Origin: Flavobacterium tiangeerense
Lineage (GTDB): Bacteria; Bacteroidota; Bacteroidia; Flavobacteriales; Flavobacteriaceae
Assembly (NCBI RefSeq): GCF_007830355.1
Contig: NZ_VLKO01000006.1
Location: 186,001 to 250,000, forward strand
Length of the DNA stretch: 64,000 bases
Reading direction: 5' to 3'
Positions 10,361 through 20,271 of the stretch are shown piece by piece. The translations under genes were made by a program, and so were the position numbers. Below the pieces are notes generated by a model that saw only the letters and a program-made list of their open reading frames with translations, had not been told where the DNA came from and searched no databases. Within the stretch, counting starts at the first letter, position 1. Each line of letters begins with the position of its first letter.

Positions 10361-10459
10361 AGCAGATGATTTACGAGTTTTTGAATAGAAAAACTTTAGT
10401 TAGACATTAAAGAATAAAAATATTCATTTTAGTACCTTTACAAACTTAAATATAAAATT

Positions 10460-11278
10460 ATGTCTGTAGCTAAAAAAGATTATAAAAGAATTACAACTAA
10501 ATCGTTGATTGAAATGAAAGCCAATGGCGAAAAAATTTCAATGCTAACAGCTTATGATTTTACAATGGCAAAAATTGTAGATACAGCAGGAATTGATGTG
10601 ATTCTTGTAGGTGATTCGGCATCAAATGTAATGGCGGGTCATGAAACGACATTGCCAATTACACTTGACCAAATGATTTACCATGCTTCATCTGTTGTGC
10701 GCGCTATAGAAAGAGCACTTGTTGTGGTTGATTTACCTTTTGGAAGTTATCAATCAGACCCAAAAGAAGCCTTACGATCTGCTATTAGAATCATGAAAGA
10801 AAGTGGTGGTCATGCCGTAAAACTTGAAGGTGGTAAAGAAATAAAAGACTCTATAAAAAAAATATTGAATGCGGGAATTCCGGTTATGGGACATTTAGGT
10901 CTTACGCCGCAATCAATTTATAAATTTGGTACATATACCGTTCGAGCCAAAGAAGAAGAAGAAGCAGACAAACTAATAGAAGATGCTCAATTACTTGAAA
11001 AATTAGGCTGTTTTGCATTAGTTCTTGAAAAAATACCAGCTCATTTAGCCGAAAAAGTAGCGCAAAGCATTTCTATTCCGGTTATCGGTATTGGTGCTGG
11101 TGGAGGTGTAGACGGCCAAGTACTTGTAATTCATGACATGCTAGGGATGAATAATGAATTTAGTCCACGTTTTTTAAGACGCTATATGGATTTATACAAA
11201 GAAATGACAGCTGCTATCGGGCAATATGTTGCTGATGTAAAGTCAAGTGATTTCCCTAATGCAAACGAACAATATTAA
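10460..11278 (+). CDS. panB: 3-methyl-2-oxobutanoate hydroxymethyltransferase
   Basis: A 272-residue ketopantoate hydroxymethyltransferase, the first committed step of pantothenate and coenzyme A biosynthesis: 5,10-methylene-tetrahydrofolate plus 2-oxoisovalerate gives ketopantoate. Family signatures are [17 protein letters not shown] near the N-terminus, the metal-binding [21 protein letters not shown], and the C-terminal [19 protein letters not shown]. Length is normal. TACCTTTA at 10433-10440 resembles a -7 promoter box, with the start codon 20 bp further on. Confidence 0.96.
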   Translation: MSVAKKDYKRITTKSLIEMKANGEKISMLTAYDFTMAKIVDTAGIDVILVGDSASNVMAGHETTLPITLDQMIYHASSVVRAIERALVVVDLPFGSYQSDPKEALRSAIRIMKESGGHAVKLEGGKEIKDSIKKILNAGIPVMGHLGLTPQSIYKFGTYTVRAKEEEEADKLIEDAQLLEKLGCFALVLEKIPAHLAEKVAQSISIPVIGIGAGGGVDGQVLVIHDMLGMNNEFSPRFLRRYMDLYKEMTAAIGQYVADVKSSDFPNANEQY

Positions 11279-11305
11279 ATATAGACTACTTAGATTATCA
11301 GACTA

Positions 11306-11319
11306 TTTAGATTGTTAGA
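11306..11319 (+). repeat. Left inverted repeat flanking the S23 gene
   Basis: TTTAGATTGTTAGA is an exact reverse complement of the sequence at 11773-11786. It sits in a run of related TTAGATT/TAGACT motifs between panB and the S23 gene. Confidence 0.6.
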
Positions 11320-11332
11320 ATAAAAAAATGAA

Positions 11333-11683
11333 ATGCATCGATTTAAAGATTTAGAAATTTGGAAAAAAAGTAGATTTTTTTGTTCAAAAATTTACACAGT
11401 GACTTCGTCTTTTCCTAACGAAGAAAAATTTGGACTAACAAATCAATTAAGAAGAGCTTCTGTTTCTATTCCTTCAAATATAGCCGAAGGATCGTCTAGG
11501 CAATCAAATAAGGACTTTACACGATTTTTAGAAATTGCCATCGGTTCAGCATATGAAATTGAAACACAAATTCTTATTTCATCCGATTTAGGTTTCATCA
11601 CTCCGCAAGATTTAATAGAATTAACAAATATGTTAGAGGAAATTATTAAGATGACTTCAATGTTTAGAGCAACTTTATTATAG
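11333..11683 (+). CDS. Four-helix-bundle protein (S23 / 23S rRNA intervening-sequence family)
   Basis: A 116-residue protein of the S23 (four-helix bundle) family, first known from the intervening sequences of 23S rRNA genes and related to the Avd protein of diversity-generating retroelements. Family hallmarks are the start FKDLEIWKKSR, the segment NQLRRASVSIPSNIAEGSSR and the RFLEIAIGSAYEIETQ helix. Function is unknown beyond a likely homopentameric nucleic-acid or protein-binding bundle. The gene lies between panB and a pseudouridine synthase, and is bracketed by a 14-bp inverted repeat and clusters of short TTAGATT repeats, which suggests it arrived as a small mobile cassette. It is not inside an rRNA gene here. 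Confidence 0.9.
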   Translation: MHRFKDLEIWKKSRFFCSKIYTVTSSFPNEEKFGLTNQLRRASVSIPSNIAEGSSRQSNKDFTRFLEIAIGSAYEIETQILISSDLGFITPQDLIELTNMLEEIIKMTSMFRATLL

Positions 11684-11772
11684 TCTTTCTTAATTTTTAT
11701 TGTTTTTAGACGGCAAAAATTGTTTAGAATCTAAACATCTAACAAAGTCTAACTTGTCTAAAAATCTAATAA

Positions 11773-11786
11773 TCTAACAATCTAAA
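11773..11786 (-). repeat. Right inverted repeat flanking the S23 gene
   Basis: TCTAACAATCTAAA, the exact reverse complement of 11306-11319. Bases 11720-11786 contain several variants of TCTAA/AATCTAA in tandem, mirroring the left side. Confidence 0.6.
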
Positions 11787-11794
11787 AAATCCAA

Positions 11795-12484
11795 ATGAAA
11801 ATAGTTTCTGATAAAAATAATTTGCAAATTCTACACGAAGACAACCACTTAATTGTGGTTAACAAACGTGTGGGCGATATTGTGCAAGGCGATAAAACGG
11901 GTGACAAACCTTTATCTGATGTGGTTAAAGAATACATCAAAGACAAGTACAACAAACCAGGAGAAGTATTTCTAGGAGTGGTACATAGGCTTGACCGACC
12001 TACAACAGGAATTGTAGTTTTTGCAAGAACCAGCAAAGCGTTGACTAGAATGAATGAGTTGTTTAGCAATCGCGAGACTCAAAAAACCTATTGGTGTGTG
12101 GTAAAAAATAAACCCTTACATGATGCAGATAAACTGGTACATTATTTAAAAAGAAATGAAAAGAACAACAGCTCAAAAGCACATTTAAAAGAAGTTCCTG
12201 ACAGCAAATTAGCTAATTTAGATTATAAAATCATCAAGGAACTCAATAATTATTATGCGTTAGAAATAAATCTTCATACCGGCAGACACCACCAAATTAG
12301 AGCCCAACTCGCTGCCATAAATACGCCCATAAAAGGGGATTTAAAATATGGTTTTGACAGAAGTAATCCAGACGGTGGAATTCATTTGCACGCCCGAAAA
12401 TTAGTATTCACTCACCCAGTCTCTAAAGAAGTAACTACTATTATTGCTCCCACACCAAATGATGTAATTTGGAATGCCATTTAA
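11795..12484 (+). CDS. RluA-family RNA pseudouridine synthase
   Basis: A 229-residue pseudouridine synthase of the RluA/RluD family that isomerises uridine in rRNA or tRNA. The catalytic aspartate is Asp67 in HRLDRPTTG (64-72); the LHTGRHHQIRAQ segment and GDLKYG near residue 180 are also family features. No N-terminal S4 domain is present, so the protein starts directly at the catalytic domain, as in RluA and short relatives. The exact target base cannot be read from sequence. It is separated from panB only by the S23 insertion. Confidence 0.92.
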   Translation: MKIVSDKNNLQILHEDNHLIVVNKRVGDIVQGDKTGDKPLSDVVKEYIKDKYNKPGEVFLGVVHRLDRPTTGIVVFARTSKALTRMNELFSNRETQKTYWCVVKNKPLHDADKLVHYLKRNEKNNSSKAHLKEVPDSKLANLDYKIIKELNNYYALEINLHTGRHHQIRAQLAAINTPIKGDLKYGFDRSNPDGGIHLHARKLVFTHPVSKEVTTIIAPTPNDVIWNAI

Positions 12485-12628
12485 TGAGCACTTCATGAAA
12501 TTTAAAGCGTAACAAATTTGATACTTATGCTACTAACACCAAGAGAAGAATCTTGTAGATTTCTATGGTAAAGACCTTTTGCGATATTTTGTTTCTAAAA
12601 TAATACTGTAATATTTAAAATCTAAATT

Positions 12629-13954
12629 GTGAATCAATCTGACATAAGTACTCGTAAAGAATCTTTGAAAAAATTACTGCAAGTCATCATAAACCATGAA
12701 GAAGCAATAATAAAAGCTTTGTATGATGATTTTAAAAAACCTGCTTTTGAGGCTGTTTTAACTGAAACTAATTATGTTATCAGCGACTTAAAAGAAACTA
12801 TTAAAAATATAAATTCTTGGGCAAAGCCAAAAAAAGTTAGGTCTTCCATACTTAATTTTCCTTCCTCAGATTATATTTACAGTGAACCTTACGGACATGT
12901 TTTAATTTTAGCTCCTTGGAATTATCCTTTTCAACTCGCCTTATGTCCTCTTGTAGCAGCTGTAGCCGCAGGAAATAAAGTAACACTAAAACCCTCTGAG
13001 CTTACTCCTAATACTTCGCACATCATTTCAAAAATTATTAGTGAAGCCTTTGCCGTAAAAGATGTCGTTGTCATAACTGGCGATGCCACCGTGGCAACAC
13101 AATTATTGAGCAAACGTTGGGATTATATCTTCTTTACAGGAAGTGTTCCTGTAGGGAAAATTGTCGCTCAAGCAGCTGCTGTTCATCTTACACCGGTTAC
13201 CTTAGAACTAGGAGGAAAAAGCCCTTGTATTGTAGATGAAACGGCTGATTTACAACTTAGCGCGCGCCGAATTGTATGGGGAAAAATCATCAATGCTGGA
13301 CAAACCTGTGTAGCACCTGATTATATTTTGGTTCACCAAAAAGTAAAAAAAGAATTCACAACTTATTTGATTCAAGAAATTGAAAAAGCACTAGGTACAA
13401 ATCCTGAGCAATCACCAGACTTTGCTCGAATTGTAAATTTGAAAAACTGGCAACGTTTAAAAGATTTATTAGATAACGAAACCGTTTTATTCGGAGGACA
13501 AACAAATAAAGATTCCCTATACATTGCCCCTACTTTACTTGATGAACCTAAAAGTACAAGTCCAGTAATGAATGAGGAAATTTTTGGTCCAATATTACCT
13601 ATCCTATCTTACCAAACTACTTCAGATTTGGAAAGAGTAATAAAAAGTTATGAAAAGCCTCTAGCTCTTTACATTTTTAGTACTAATAAATCATTCACTG
13701 ATGAAATACTTCAAAAGTATTCATTTGGTGGAGGTTGTGTCAATGACACCGTTGTACATCTGGTAAACAATAGATTGCCATTTGGTGGTGTAGGTCATTC
13801 AGGAATGGGTGCCTATCACGGTAAATTAAGTTTTGATATTTTTTCGCATAAAAAAGCAATTGTAAAACGAGGAACATGGCTTGACTTACCTTTGCGCTAT
13901 GCTCCTTACAATGAAAAACTAAAAACGATTCGGAAATTTTTAAAACTGATGTAA
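12629..13954 (+). CDS. Aldehyde dehydrogenase, ALDH3-like
   Basis: A 441-residue NAD(P)-dependent aldehyde dehydrogenase of the class 3 group. Catalytic features: WNYPF (substrate channel Asn), TLKPSE, ELGGKSP (general-base Glu) and GQTCVAPDY (nucleophile Cys). The C-terminus has a long hydrophobic/basic segment typical of ALDH3 forms. The start is GTG: an in-frame TAA at 12623-12625 excludes anything earlier. Compared with relatives, the first helix is about 12-15 residues short. The substrate is unknown, presumably medium or long-chain aldehydes. Confidence 0.9.
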   Translation: MNQSDISTRKESLKKLLQVIINHEEAIIKALYDDFKKPAFEAVLTETNYVISDLKETIKNINSWAKPKKVRSSILNFPSSDYIYSEPYGHVLILAPWNYPFQLALCPLVAAVAAGNKVTLKPSELTPNTSHIISKIISEAFAVKDVVVITGDATVATQLLSKRWDYIFFTGSVPVGKIVAQAAAVHLTPVTLELGGKSPCIVDETADLQLSARRIVWGKIINAGQTCVAPDYILVHQKVKKEFTTYLIQEIEKALGTNPEQSPDFARIVNLKNWQRLKDLLDNETVLFGGQTNKDSLYIAPTLLDEPKSTSPVMNEEIFGPILPILSYQTTSDLERVIKSYEKPLALYIFSTNKSFTDEILQKYSFGGGCVNDTVVHLVNNRLPFGGVGHSGMGAYHGKLSFDIFSHKKAIVKRGTWLDLPLRYAPYNEKLKTIRKFLKLM

Positions 13955-14000
13955 AATTTTTAAACTTTAAACTAATTAATAACCAATAACCTATTTTAAA

Positions 14001-14798
14001 ATGAATGCACCTGTTAAAAAACGTATGGACGAAATTAAATCACAAGGCTACAACATTGATTTTGGCGATGTATTTAATCAAACTATAGAAAACTATAAAA
14101 AAATTGCTATGTATGGCGGTCTAGTACTCTTTATGTTTTTTGTTGTTTTTATATTGGGACTTGCTGGAATTTTCGCAGTAATTTTTGGAACCGATGAAGC
14201 ATTAACTGTTTTAAAAGCCGAAGATTTTAAACCTGAAAACTTGGACCTTTACGGCTTATTGATTTTATCCTTAATAAGCATTGCAATAGGTACACTAATA
14301 AGTCCTTTTATAGCTGGATTATTTAAAATGGCTCACAACGCAGATAAAGATGAAGAATTTCATGTATCAACTATGTTTCATTATTACAAAGCACCTTATT
14401 TTCAAGAAATTATCATTGCTACATTTTTAATTGCTGTAGTAGATAGTTTCATTCGTGGAGTAATAAACTATGCAGAAATACCCGTTTTAGGCGCCGTATT
14501 ATCAGCTATATTATCATTATTCACTTTTTTAACTATTCCTTTAATAATTTTTGGAAATTCAAAGGCGTTGCACGCCATAGAAACTAGTATAGTTATTGTT
14601 GCTAAACAACCATTTATGTTGTTCGCACTCTTAATTGTGGGTGTTATAGCAGTTTTCTTAGGATTTTTTGCGTGTTGTATTGGGATTCTTTTTACTATTC
14701 CGTTTATTTATTCCATGAGCTATATCATTTACAAATACATCATTGGTTTTCCAGAAAATAAAGAAGAGGAAGTATCTACAAATTTTGAAACTCTGTAA
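14001..14798 (+). CDS. Multi-pass integral membrane protein of unknown function
   Basis: A 265-residue hydrophobic protein. After a short cytosolic N-terminus (about 35 residues) there are about six membrane segments, near 36-62, 83-107, 126-147, 152-178, 200-216 and 218-245, followed by an acidic tail. The layout resembles small inner-membrane proteins that many Flavobacterium genomes label only as hypothetical or, unreliably, as a carotene oxygenase; I see no catalytic motif to support that. A very strong hairpin follows the stop codon. Confidence 0.7.
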   Translation: MNAPVKKRMDEIKSQGYNIDFGDVFNQTIENYKKIAMYGGLVLFMFFVVFILGLAGIFAVIFGTDEALTVLKAEDFKPENLDLYGLLILSLISIAIGTLISPFIAGLFKMAHNADKDEEFHVSTMFHYYKAPYFQEIIIATFLIAVVDSFIRGVINYAEIPVLGAVLSAILSLFTFLTIPLIIFGNSKALHAIETSIVIVAKQPFMLFALLIVGVIAVFLGFFACCIGILFTIPFIYSMSYIIYKYIIGFPENKEEEVSTNFETL

Positions 14799-14807
14799 TA
14801 AAAAATA

Positions 14808-14853
14808 AAGCCAAAATTGATTTTGAAATCGATTTTGAAATCAATTTTGGCTT
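14808..14853 (+). terminator. Long perfect hairpin after the membrane protein gene
   Basis: A 16-bp perfect stem (14808-14823 with 14838-14853, starting AAGCCAAAATTG) around a 14-base loop lies 10 bp after the stop. The T run after it is weak (TATTCA), but the position and stem strength fit a transcription terminator. Confidence 0.65.
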
Positions 14854-15006
14854 ATTCAAATAAAAGTAGTAATTTGTTGTTTTTTATTTAATAAAATAAC
14901 TAACTCAATTTAAGAAAATTTGAATCATTACTGCGGATACTTACCCTCAATCCCATTAAGCTACCTTTCAACAAGTTGGTTCACAACAACTATTTCAAGT
15001 AAATTA

Positions 15007-18000
15007 ATGATGCTTTTTGATAAATTAGCAGTAGATAATAATTTATTTCGGGTAATTAATCCATTTATCTTTTTATTGTTTTTTTTGCTAATTTTTAAAT
15101 TCTCAAAAATTAGAACTTTATTGTATCCGGGATATATTAAAAATTACCCTCTTAAGGATTCAAAGAGTGAAGAATATCAACTGTATTTTTTATTTTTGGG
15201 TTTAGTTATACCCGTTTTAGAAATTGTATTCGAAATATTTAAAGTAAGAACAAAAAGTCTTTTAATACCTAACTTAATATTAGGAAGCCTTTTATTTTTG
15301 ATTTATTTCCTAAGTCTTAAATCAAAATATATTTATCATTACATCCAAAAGATTTTTAGAGTTGCATTCCTAATATCGTTTGTTGTTATTTCACGAAATT
15401 TAATACTATTTCCAAATGATAAAATTCCCTTTGTCGCATACATAATTACATTCTTTTTCTCCTATTCTATTATAAAATCTCAAAAATGGTATTGGTTTTT
15501 TATTAGTTTAAATTTTATCTATATATCTACTCTTTTATTATTTGAAATCATCCCTTTTGACTCAGCTGTTCTACTCTTTAATTATTGCATTATAGTTGTT
15601 ATCATTAATTATATTAGACATCTTTCAATAATCAACTTAAAAAGTAAACTGTCATTTCACAATCAAATTATAAACAAGGGAAACTCTCTGGTTTTGGCAA
15701 CAAATGTAAAAGGAGAGGTTGTTTTTTGTAGCGATAATATAGTTTCTATTTTAGGATATACTGTAGAGGAAGTATTGGGTTATGGATATTGGGAACGCAC
15801 TGGTGACTATGATTTATATAATGAAAAAGAAATTCAAGACTTTATAGATGATAAAATATTTGTAAGAAAATTAAAATGTAAAAATGGAGAATACAAATAC
15901 ATTCAATGGAATGATAAAAAATTCTCAAATAATTTAATCATAGGAATTGGCCAGGATGTTACAAAAGAAGTTCTGATTCAAGAGCAATATAAAAATGCAA
16001 TTGAAGGGGCTATTGATTTAATTTATGAAGTGGATTATAAAGGTTATTTAACTTTTGTTAATGATTTTACAATCAAAGCTCTGGGTTTTGATTCAAATGA
16101 ACTCATTGGACAGCATTTTTCCAAATTCATACATACTGACTATTTAAATGAAATAGTTCTATTTTACTCTAGATTAGATAAATTTGAAAATCATTTCCCT
16201 ACTATTGAGTTTCCTTTATTCAAAAAGAATCAGAAAAAAATATGGATCTCTCAAAAAGTAACAGTCCGAAAAAATAAAGATGGAAAAATAGTAGCTTTCT
16301 CTGCAATTGCGCGAGACATTACAATACTAAAAAACATTAAAAAAAATACAAAAATAAGACATAAAAAAGTAAACGAATATAACAGAACAATTACACAATT
16401 GTCTACTACCAATTTTAGCAGCTATGTCAATTTAGAAACTCGATTAATGAAAGTACTAGAAACTGCATCTATCGTGTCTAAATGCGATCGCGTGAGTTAC
16501 TGGAAATATGAAAAGGACCAAATTAAGTGTCAAAATTTATACAATTTAGAAAGCCAAACTTTTGATAAAGGTACTATATTAGAAAAAAAAGATTATCCTA
16601 TTTACATTGATTCCATTCAAAGTAAGAAACAAATTTGTGCATCTAATGTTTTTAAAAAGCATGAATTATCAGAGTTTATAGAAGAGTATTTTTTAGTATT
16701 AAATATAAAATCTGTACTCGATATTCCATTTTTTATTGATGGTGATTTAATAGGAATAGTATCTTTTGAAACCATAAAAAATAAAAGAAAATGGGATAAT
16801 GAAGATATCAATTTTGCAAGAGCAATTGCAGATATCATATCATTAACATTAATATCACAAAGTAGATTTGAAACAGAAAAAAAATTAGAGTACAAAAGTG
16901 AATTACTATCTGCAATGACACTTTGTACTGAAAAGTTTTTAAAAAGTAATAATATTGATGCTATTTTCTCTGATGTTTTAGTGATTATGGGGAAAGCGAC
17001 AAAATCACACAGGACTTATTTTTATGAAAATAATGATATAACAAAAACGATCAGTCAAAAATACAGATGGATTATACAAAATGACACATTAAATGAAGTC
17101 AATCAAAAACTACAGGAGCTGCCTCATAAATATTTTGAAGAATTACTAACTCCCTTGTTATCCAATAGTATTTACACTGCTGTAGTACCCCAAATTGAAA
17201 ACACATCTCTCCGACAGAAATTAGAAAGTATTAACGTTTTTTCCATCATTCTTTTTCCAATTTTTGTGCGGGATAAATTTCACGGTTTCATTGGTTTTGA
17301 TGATACAGAGACTGAAAGATTTTGGTCTGATGATGAAATAAATATTTTGCAAACATTAGCTCAAAACATTAGTTTTTCATTAGAGAGAATTACAAATGAA
17401 AATGCAATTTATGAAAGCGAAGAAAAATTTAGGTTGCTTGCCAATAATATTCCAGGAACTGTTTACCTCTCTAATTATGATGCTAAGAGTACAAAAATTT
17501 ATATTAATGATGAAATAGAGAATCTTACAGGTTATGACAAGTCAGATTTCTTAAGCAATAAAGTTTTATTTATAGATTTGATTCATCCAGATGATAAAAT
17601 TAAAACTATCGAAGCCCAAAAAAAAGCGATCGACTCAAAAAAACCAATTCACCTTACCTATAGAATTATTCATAAAAAAAACCATATTGTATGGGTTGAA
17701 GAGTTTGGCGATACTATTTACAAAAACGGAAAAATTGTATTTATAGAAGGTATATTTATTGATATCACCGAAAGAAAACAAGCCGAAACAATTGTTAAAG
17801 AAAAAGAACTTGCCGAAGCAGCAAATAAAGCTAAATCAGATTTTTTGGCAAATATGAGCCACGAAATAAGAACTCCCTTAAACGGTATTATAGGTTTTAC
17901 TGATTTGTTAATGAGTACAAATCTAGGTGAAACTCAGGGAAAATACATGACCACAATAAGTCAATCAGCACATTCATTACTAAATATTATCAATGATATT

Positions 18001-18990
18001 CTTGATTTTTCTAAAATTGAAGCTGGAAAACTCGAGTTGTATTTTGAAATTTGCAATTTAAAAGATATGCTTTTGCAAGTTTTTGATTTGATACACTATG
18101 AAGCAAACCAAAAAAAACTACACCTAGATTTAATTGTAGACAAAGACATTCCTTTACATTATTTGATAGACAGTGTTCGATTAAAGCAGGTACTTATCAA
18201 CTTACTTGCCAATGCAGTAAAATTTACTGATACTGGATCAATAAAATTAATTGTTTCTGCAGTAAAACCTATAAGTAACGGATACGCAACAATTCGTTTT
18301 GCAGTAGTTGATACTGGTATTGGGATATTAGAAGAAAATAAAAAGAAGATCTTTAAGGCTTTTTCACAAGAAGATGGATCCACTACTAGAAAATTTGGAG
18401 GTACAGGACTTGGATTAACAATATCCAATCAATTATTAGGTCTTATGAACAGTCAATTAAAGCTAGAAAGTGCTGTCAATGCAGGAAGTACTTTTTATTT
18501 TGACCTGAAGTTAAAAGTTACTGATAACGTCATTAAACATAAACATTTAGTAAAAAATAGCCCTAATATTAATAACAATCCCAAATTAGTAAACGATTTA
18601 AATATTAAGGTAATACATATTTTGATAGCAGAAGATAACAAAGTAAATATGTTACTCTTAAAAACCATTTTAAAAAATGAACCCTATCAAACTCAAATCC
18701 ATGAAGCAATCAACGGTTTAGAGGCTGTTAAAAAATTTGAAAACACTCCAATTGATATTATTTTTATGGATATACAAATGCCTATCATGAATGGATACGA
18801 AGCCTCTCAATGCATTAGAAACTTACAAAATGGAAAAACAGTTCCTATAATAGCCATAACTGCAGGTACAGAAAAAGAAGAAAAAGAAAAATGTATTGCT
18901 TCTGGGATGAATGATTACATATCAAAACCAATTATAAAAGGAATAATAGGCGACACTATTACAAAGTGGATAATCCAAAATAAAAAGTAA
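15007..18990 (+). CDS. Membrane-bound hybrid sensor histidine kinase with PAS and GAF domains
   Basis: A large hybrid histidine kinase. An ATG at 15007 is the likely start (1,327 residues); a TTG at 14920 would add 29 residues. In the longer numbering: about seven membrane helices (40-240), PAS domains at about 255-350 and 360-470, two GAF domains (about 505-640 and 665-825), a third PAS (830-950), HisKA with His981 ([10 protein letters not shown]), HATPase with [16 protein letters not shown] and GGTGLGLT, and a C-terminal receiver with phospho-acceptor Asp1284 (FMDIQMP). No output domain follows, so it probably passes phosphate to a separate regulator. The signal sensed is unknown. Confidence 0.88.
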   Translation: MMLFDKLAVDNNLFRVINPFIFLLFFLLIFKFSKIRTLLYPGYIKNYPLKDSKSEEYQLYFLFLGLVIPVLEIVFEIFKVRTKSLLIPNLILGSLLFLIYFLSLKSKYIYHYIQKIFRVAFLISFVVISRNLILFPNDKIPFVAYIITFFFSYSIIKSQKWYWFFISLNFIYISTLLLFEIIPFDSAVLLFNYCIIVVIINYIRHLSIINLKSKLSFHNQIINKGNSLVLATNVKGEVVFCSDNIVSILGYTVEEVLGYGYWERTGDYDLYNEKEIQDFIDDKIFVRKLKCKNGEYKYIQWNDKKFSNNLIIGIGQDVTKEVLIQEQYKNAIEGAIDLIYEVDYKGYLTFVNDFTIKALGFDSNELIGQHFSKFIHTDYLNEIVLFYSRLDKFENHFPTIEFPLFKKNQKKIWISQKVTVRKNKDGKIVAFSAIARDITILKNIKKNTKIRHKKVNEYNRTITQLSTTNFSSYVNLETRLMKVLETASIVSKCDRVSYWKYEKDQIKCQNLYNLESQTFDKGTILEKKDYPIYIDSIQSKKQICASNVFKKHELSEFIEEYFLVLNIKSVLDIPFFIDGDLIGIVSFETIKNKRKWDNEDINFARAIADIISLTLISQSRFETEKKLEYKSELLSAMTLCTEKFLKSNNIDAIFSDVLVIMGKATKSHRTYFYENNDITKTISQKYRWIIQNDTLNEVNQKLQELPHKYFEELLTPLLSNSIYTAVVPQIENTSLRQKLESINVFSIILFPIFVRDKFHGFIGFDDTETERFWSDDEINILQTLAQNISFSLERITNENAIYESEEKFRLLANNIPGTVYLSNYDAKSTKIYINDEIENLTGYDKSDFLSNKVLFIDLIHPDDKIKTIEAQKKAIDSKKPIHLTYRIIHKKNHIVWVEEFGDTIYKNGKIVFIEGIFIDITERKQAETIVKEKELAEAANKAKSDFLANMSHEIRTPLNGIIGFTDLLMSTNLGETQGKYMTTISQSAHSLLNIINDILDFSKIEAGKLELYFEICNLKDMLLQVFDLIHYEANQKKLHLDLIVDKDIPLHYLIDSVRLKQVLINLLANAVKFTDTGSIKLIVSAVKPISNGYATIRFAVVDTGIGILEENKKKIFKAFSQEDGSTTRKFGGTGLGLTISNQLLGLMNSQLKLESAVNAGSTFYFDLKLKVTDNVIKHKHLVKNSPNINNNPKLVNDLNIKVIHILIAEDNKVNMLLLKTILKNEPYQTQIHEAINGLEAVKKFENTPIDIIFMDIQMPIMNGYEASQCIRNLQNGKTVPIIAITAGTEKEEKEKCIASGMNDYISKPIIKGIIGDTITKWIIQNKK

Positions 18991-19054
18991 TGTTGCTAAT
19001 GTTAAAATAATATGTAATTTTAAATTTTAAATCAATTAATTAAAAAAATAATTT

Positions 19055-19915
19055 ATGAAATGGAGTGGCAGACGTTCAAGCGAAAATTTTGAAGACAGAA
19101 GAGGAATGTCTTCTGGTGGAAAAACTATAGTAGGCGGGGGAATAATAGGTATTGTTATCCTTTTACTAAATACTTTTGGTGGAGAAAATGCTCAAATGAT
19201 AACACCTATTCTTGAGCAAATGAATCAAGGACAAAGTGCACCCACAGAAAAAAGAGCCTTAACCGCTGAAGAAATAGAAGAAGGAAAATTTGTTGAAGCT
19301 GTATTAGTTGATTCAGAGGATGTATGGGATAAAATTTTTAAGGATAATAATATGCAGTACAAAAGACCTAAATTAATTTTATTCACACAAGGAGTAAATA
19401 CAGAATGTGGAAGCGCAACCTCGGCCTCTGGACCATTTTATTGTCCTGCAGATCAAAAAGTGTACATGGATTTAACATTCTTTAATGAGTTGAAAACTAA
19501 ATTTGGTGCTCAAGGTGGTGATTTTGCAACAGCCTATGTAATTGCGCATGAGATTGGACATCATGTACAAACCTTACTTGGAACTTCGTCTAAAATGAGA
19601 CAAATGCAAGAAGGCAAAAGTCAAGCTGAAGCAAATGCATTATCTGTGGCTCTAGAATTACAAGCAGATTTTTATGCTGGCGTTTGGACCCATTACAATC
19701 AAAAAATGAAAAATATTCTTGAAGAAGGCGATCTAGAAGAAGCATTAAGCGCCGCTCACGCTGTAGGTGATGATGCTATTCAAGCCAAAATGCAGGGGCA
19801 TATTGTTCCGGAATCCTTTACTCATGGAACTTCGGCTCAAAGAAAAGCTTGGTTTATGAAAGGTTACAAAACTGGCGATATCAAACAAGGTAATACTTTT
19901 GAAGAAATTAATTAA
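19055..19915 (+). CDS. YpfJ-type neutral zinc metallopeptidase
   Basis: A 286-residue protein of the YpfJ/KPN_02809 zinc metallopeptidase family. It has a short basic, glycine-rich N-terminus (MKWSGRRSSENFEDRRG), one membrane segment (about 24-42), then the conserved domain with the zinc-binding HEIGHH (165-170) and the third-ligand region ELQADFYAG (about 201-209). The family is widespread in bacteria and is predicted to be an inner-membrane-anchored peptidase; no substrate is known. Length is normal. A hairpin with a T run follows. Confidence 0.9.
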   Translation: MKWSGRRSSENFEDRRGMSSGGKTIVGGGIIGIVILLLNTFGGENAQMITPILEQMNQGQSAPTEKRALTAEEIEEGKFVEAVLVDSEDVWDKIFKDNNMQYKRPKLILFTQGVNTECGSATSASGPFYCPADQKVYMDLTFFNELKTKFGAQGGDFATAYVIAHEIGHHVQTLLGTSSKMRQMQEGKSQAEANALSVALELQADFYAGVWTHYNQKMKNILEEGDLEEALSAAHAVGDDAIQAKMQGHIVPESFTHGTSAQRKAWFMKGYKTGDIKQGNTFEEIN

Positions 19916-19920
19916 TACAT

Positions 19921-19958
19921 TATGGCATGTAGTATTGCAACTGCATGCCATATTTTTT
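19921..19958 (+). terminator. Intrinsic terminator after the zinc metallopeptidase
   Basis: A 9-bp stem TATGGCATG (19921-19929) pairs with CATGCCATA (19944-19952) around a 14-base loop, followed by six T residues. Confidence 0.82.
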
Positions 19959-20271
19959 CTATTGGACTTGATCCAAAAATAAATTGGCAGGTTTGACTCA
20001 AAAATGTTCTTATTAGTGAAAAGAACATCATTTTTAAGGAATTGTTATCTAATTATTGTTTTCATTTTCATCATTATATAGTGTTTTCACAAGCAACAAA
20101 GTGATTAAAAAGCCTATACAAAACCCTCTTTGTACTGTAAAACAGTACTTTACACAAGTATCTTGAACAAAGAAAATCTATCAATCAAGAGATATCAAAA
20201 AAAATGACATACCTTTGCACCAAATTAAAGGAGCAAAATATATAAATGTGTTTGCTTCGTAAATACAATTT
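19959..20271 (+). promoter_or_regulatory. Intergenic leader with -7 box upstream of DEAD-box helicase
   Basis: No gene is seen in these 313 bases. TACCTTTG at 20210-20217 matches the Bacteroidetes -7 consensus, giving a leader of about 45 bases before the helicase ATG. A clear -33 TTG is missing at the expected distance. Nothing else stands out in the more distal, A/T-rich part. Confidence 0.5.

Noticed and set aside
11333-11683. Diversity-generating retroelement because of the Avd-like S23 protein
   Set aside because: No reverse transcriptase, template repeat or variable repeat was found nearby.
14001-14798. Membrane protein as a beta-carotene oxygenase
   Set aside because: Such a name is used for similar proteins, but the iron-binding histidines are not visible.
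14920-15006. TTG start at 14920 for the sensor kinase
   Set aside because: The first 29 residues are not typical and an ATG follows at 15007; either is possible but the ATG is preferred.
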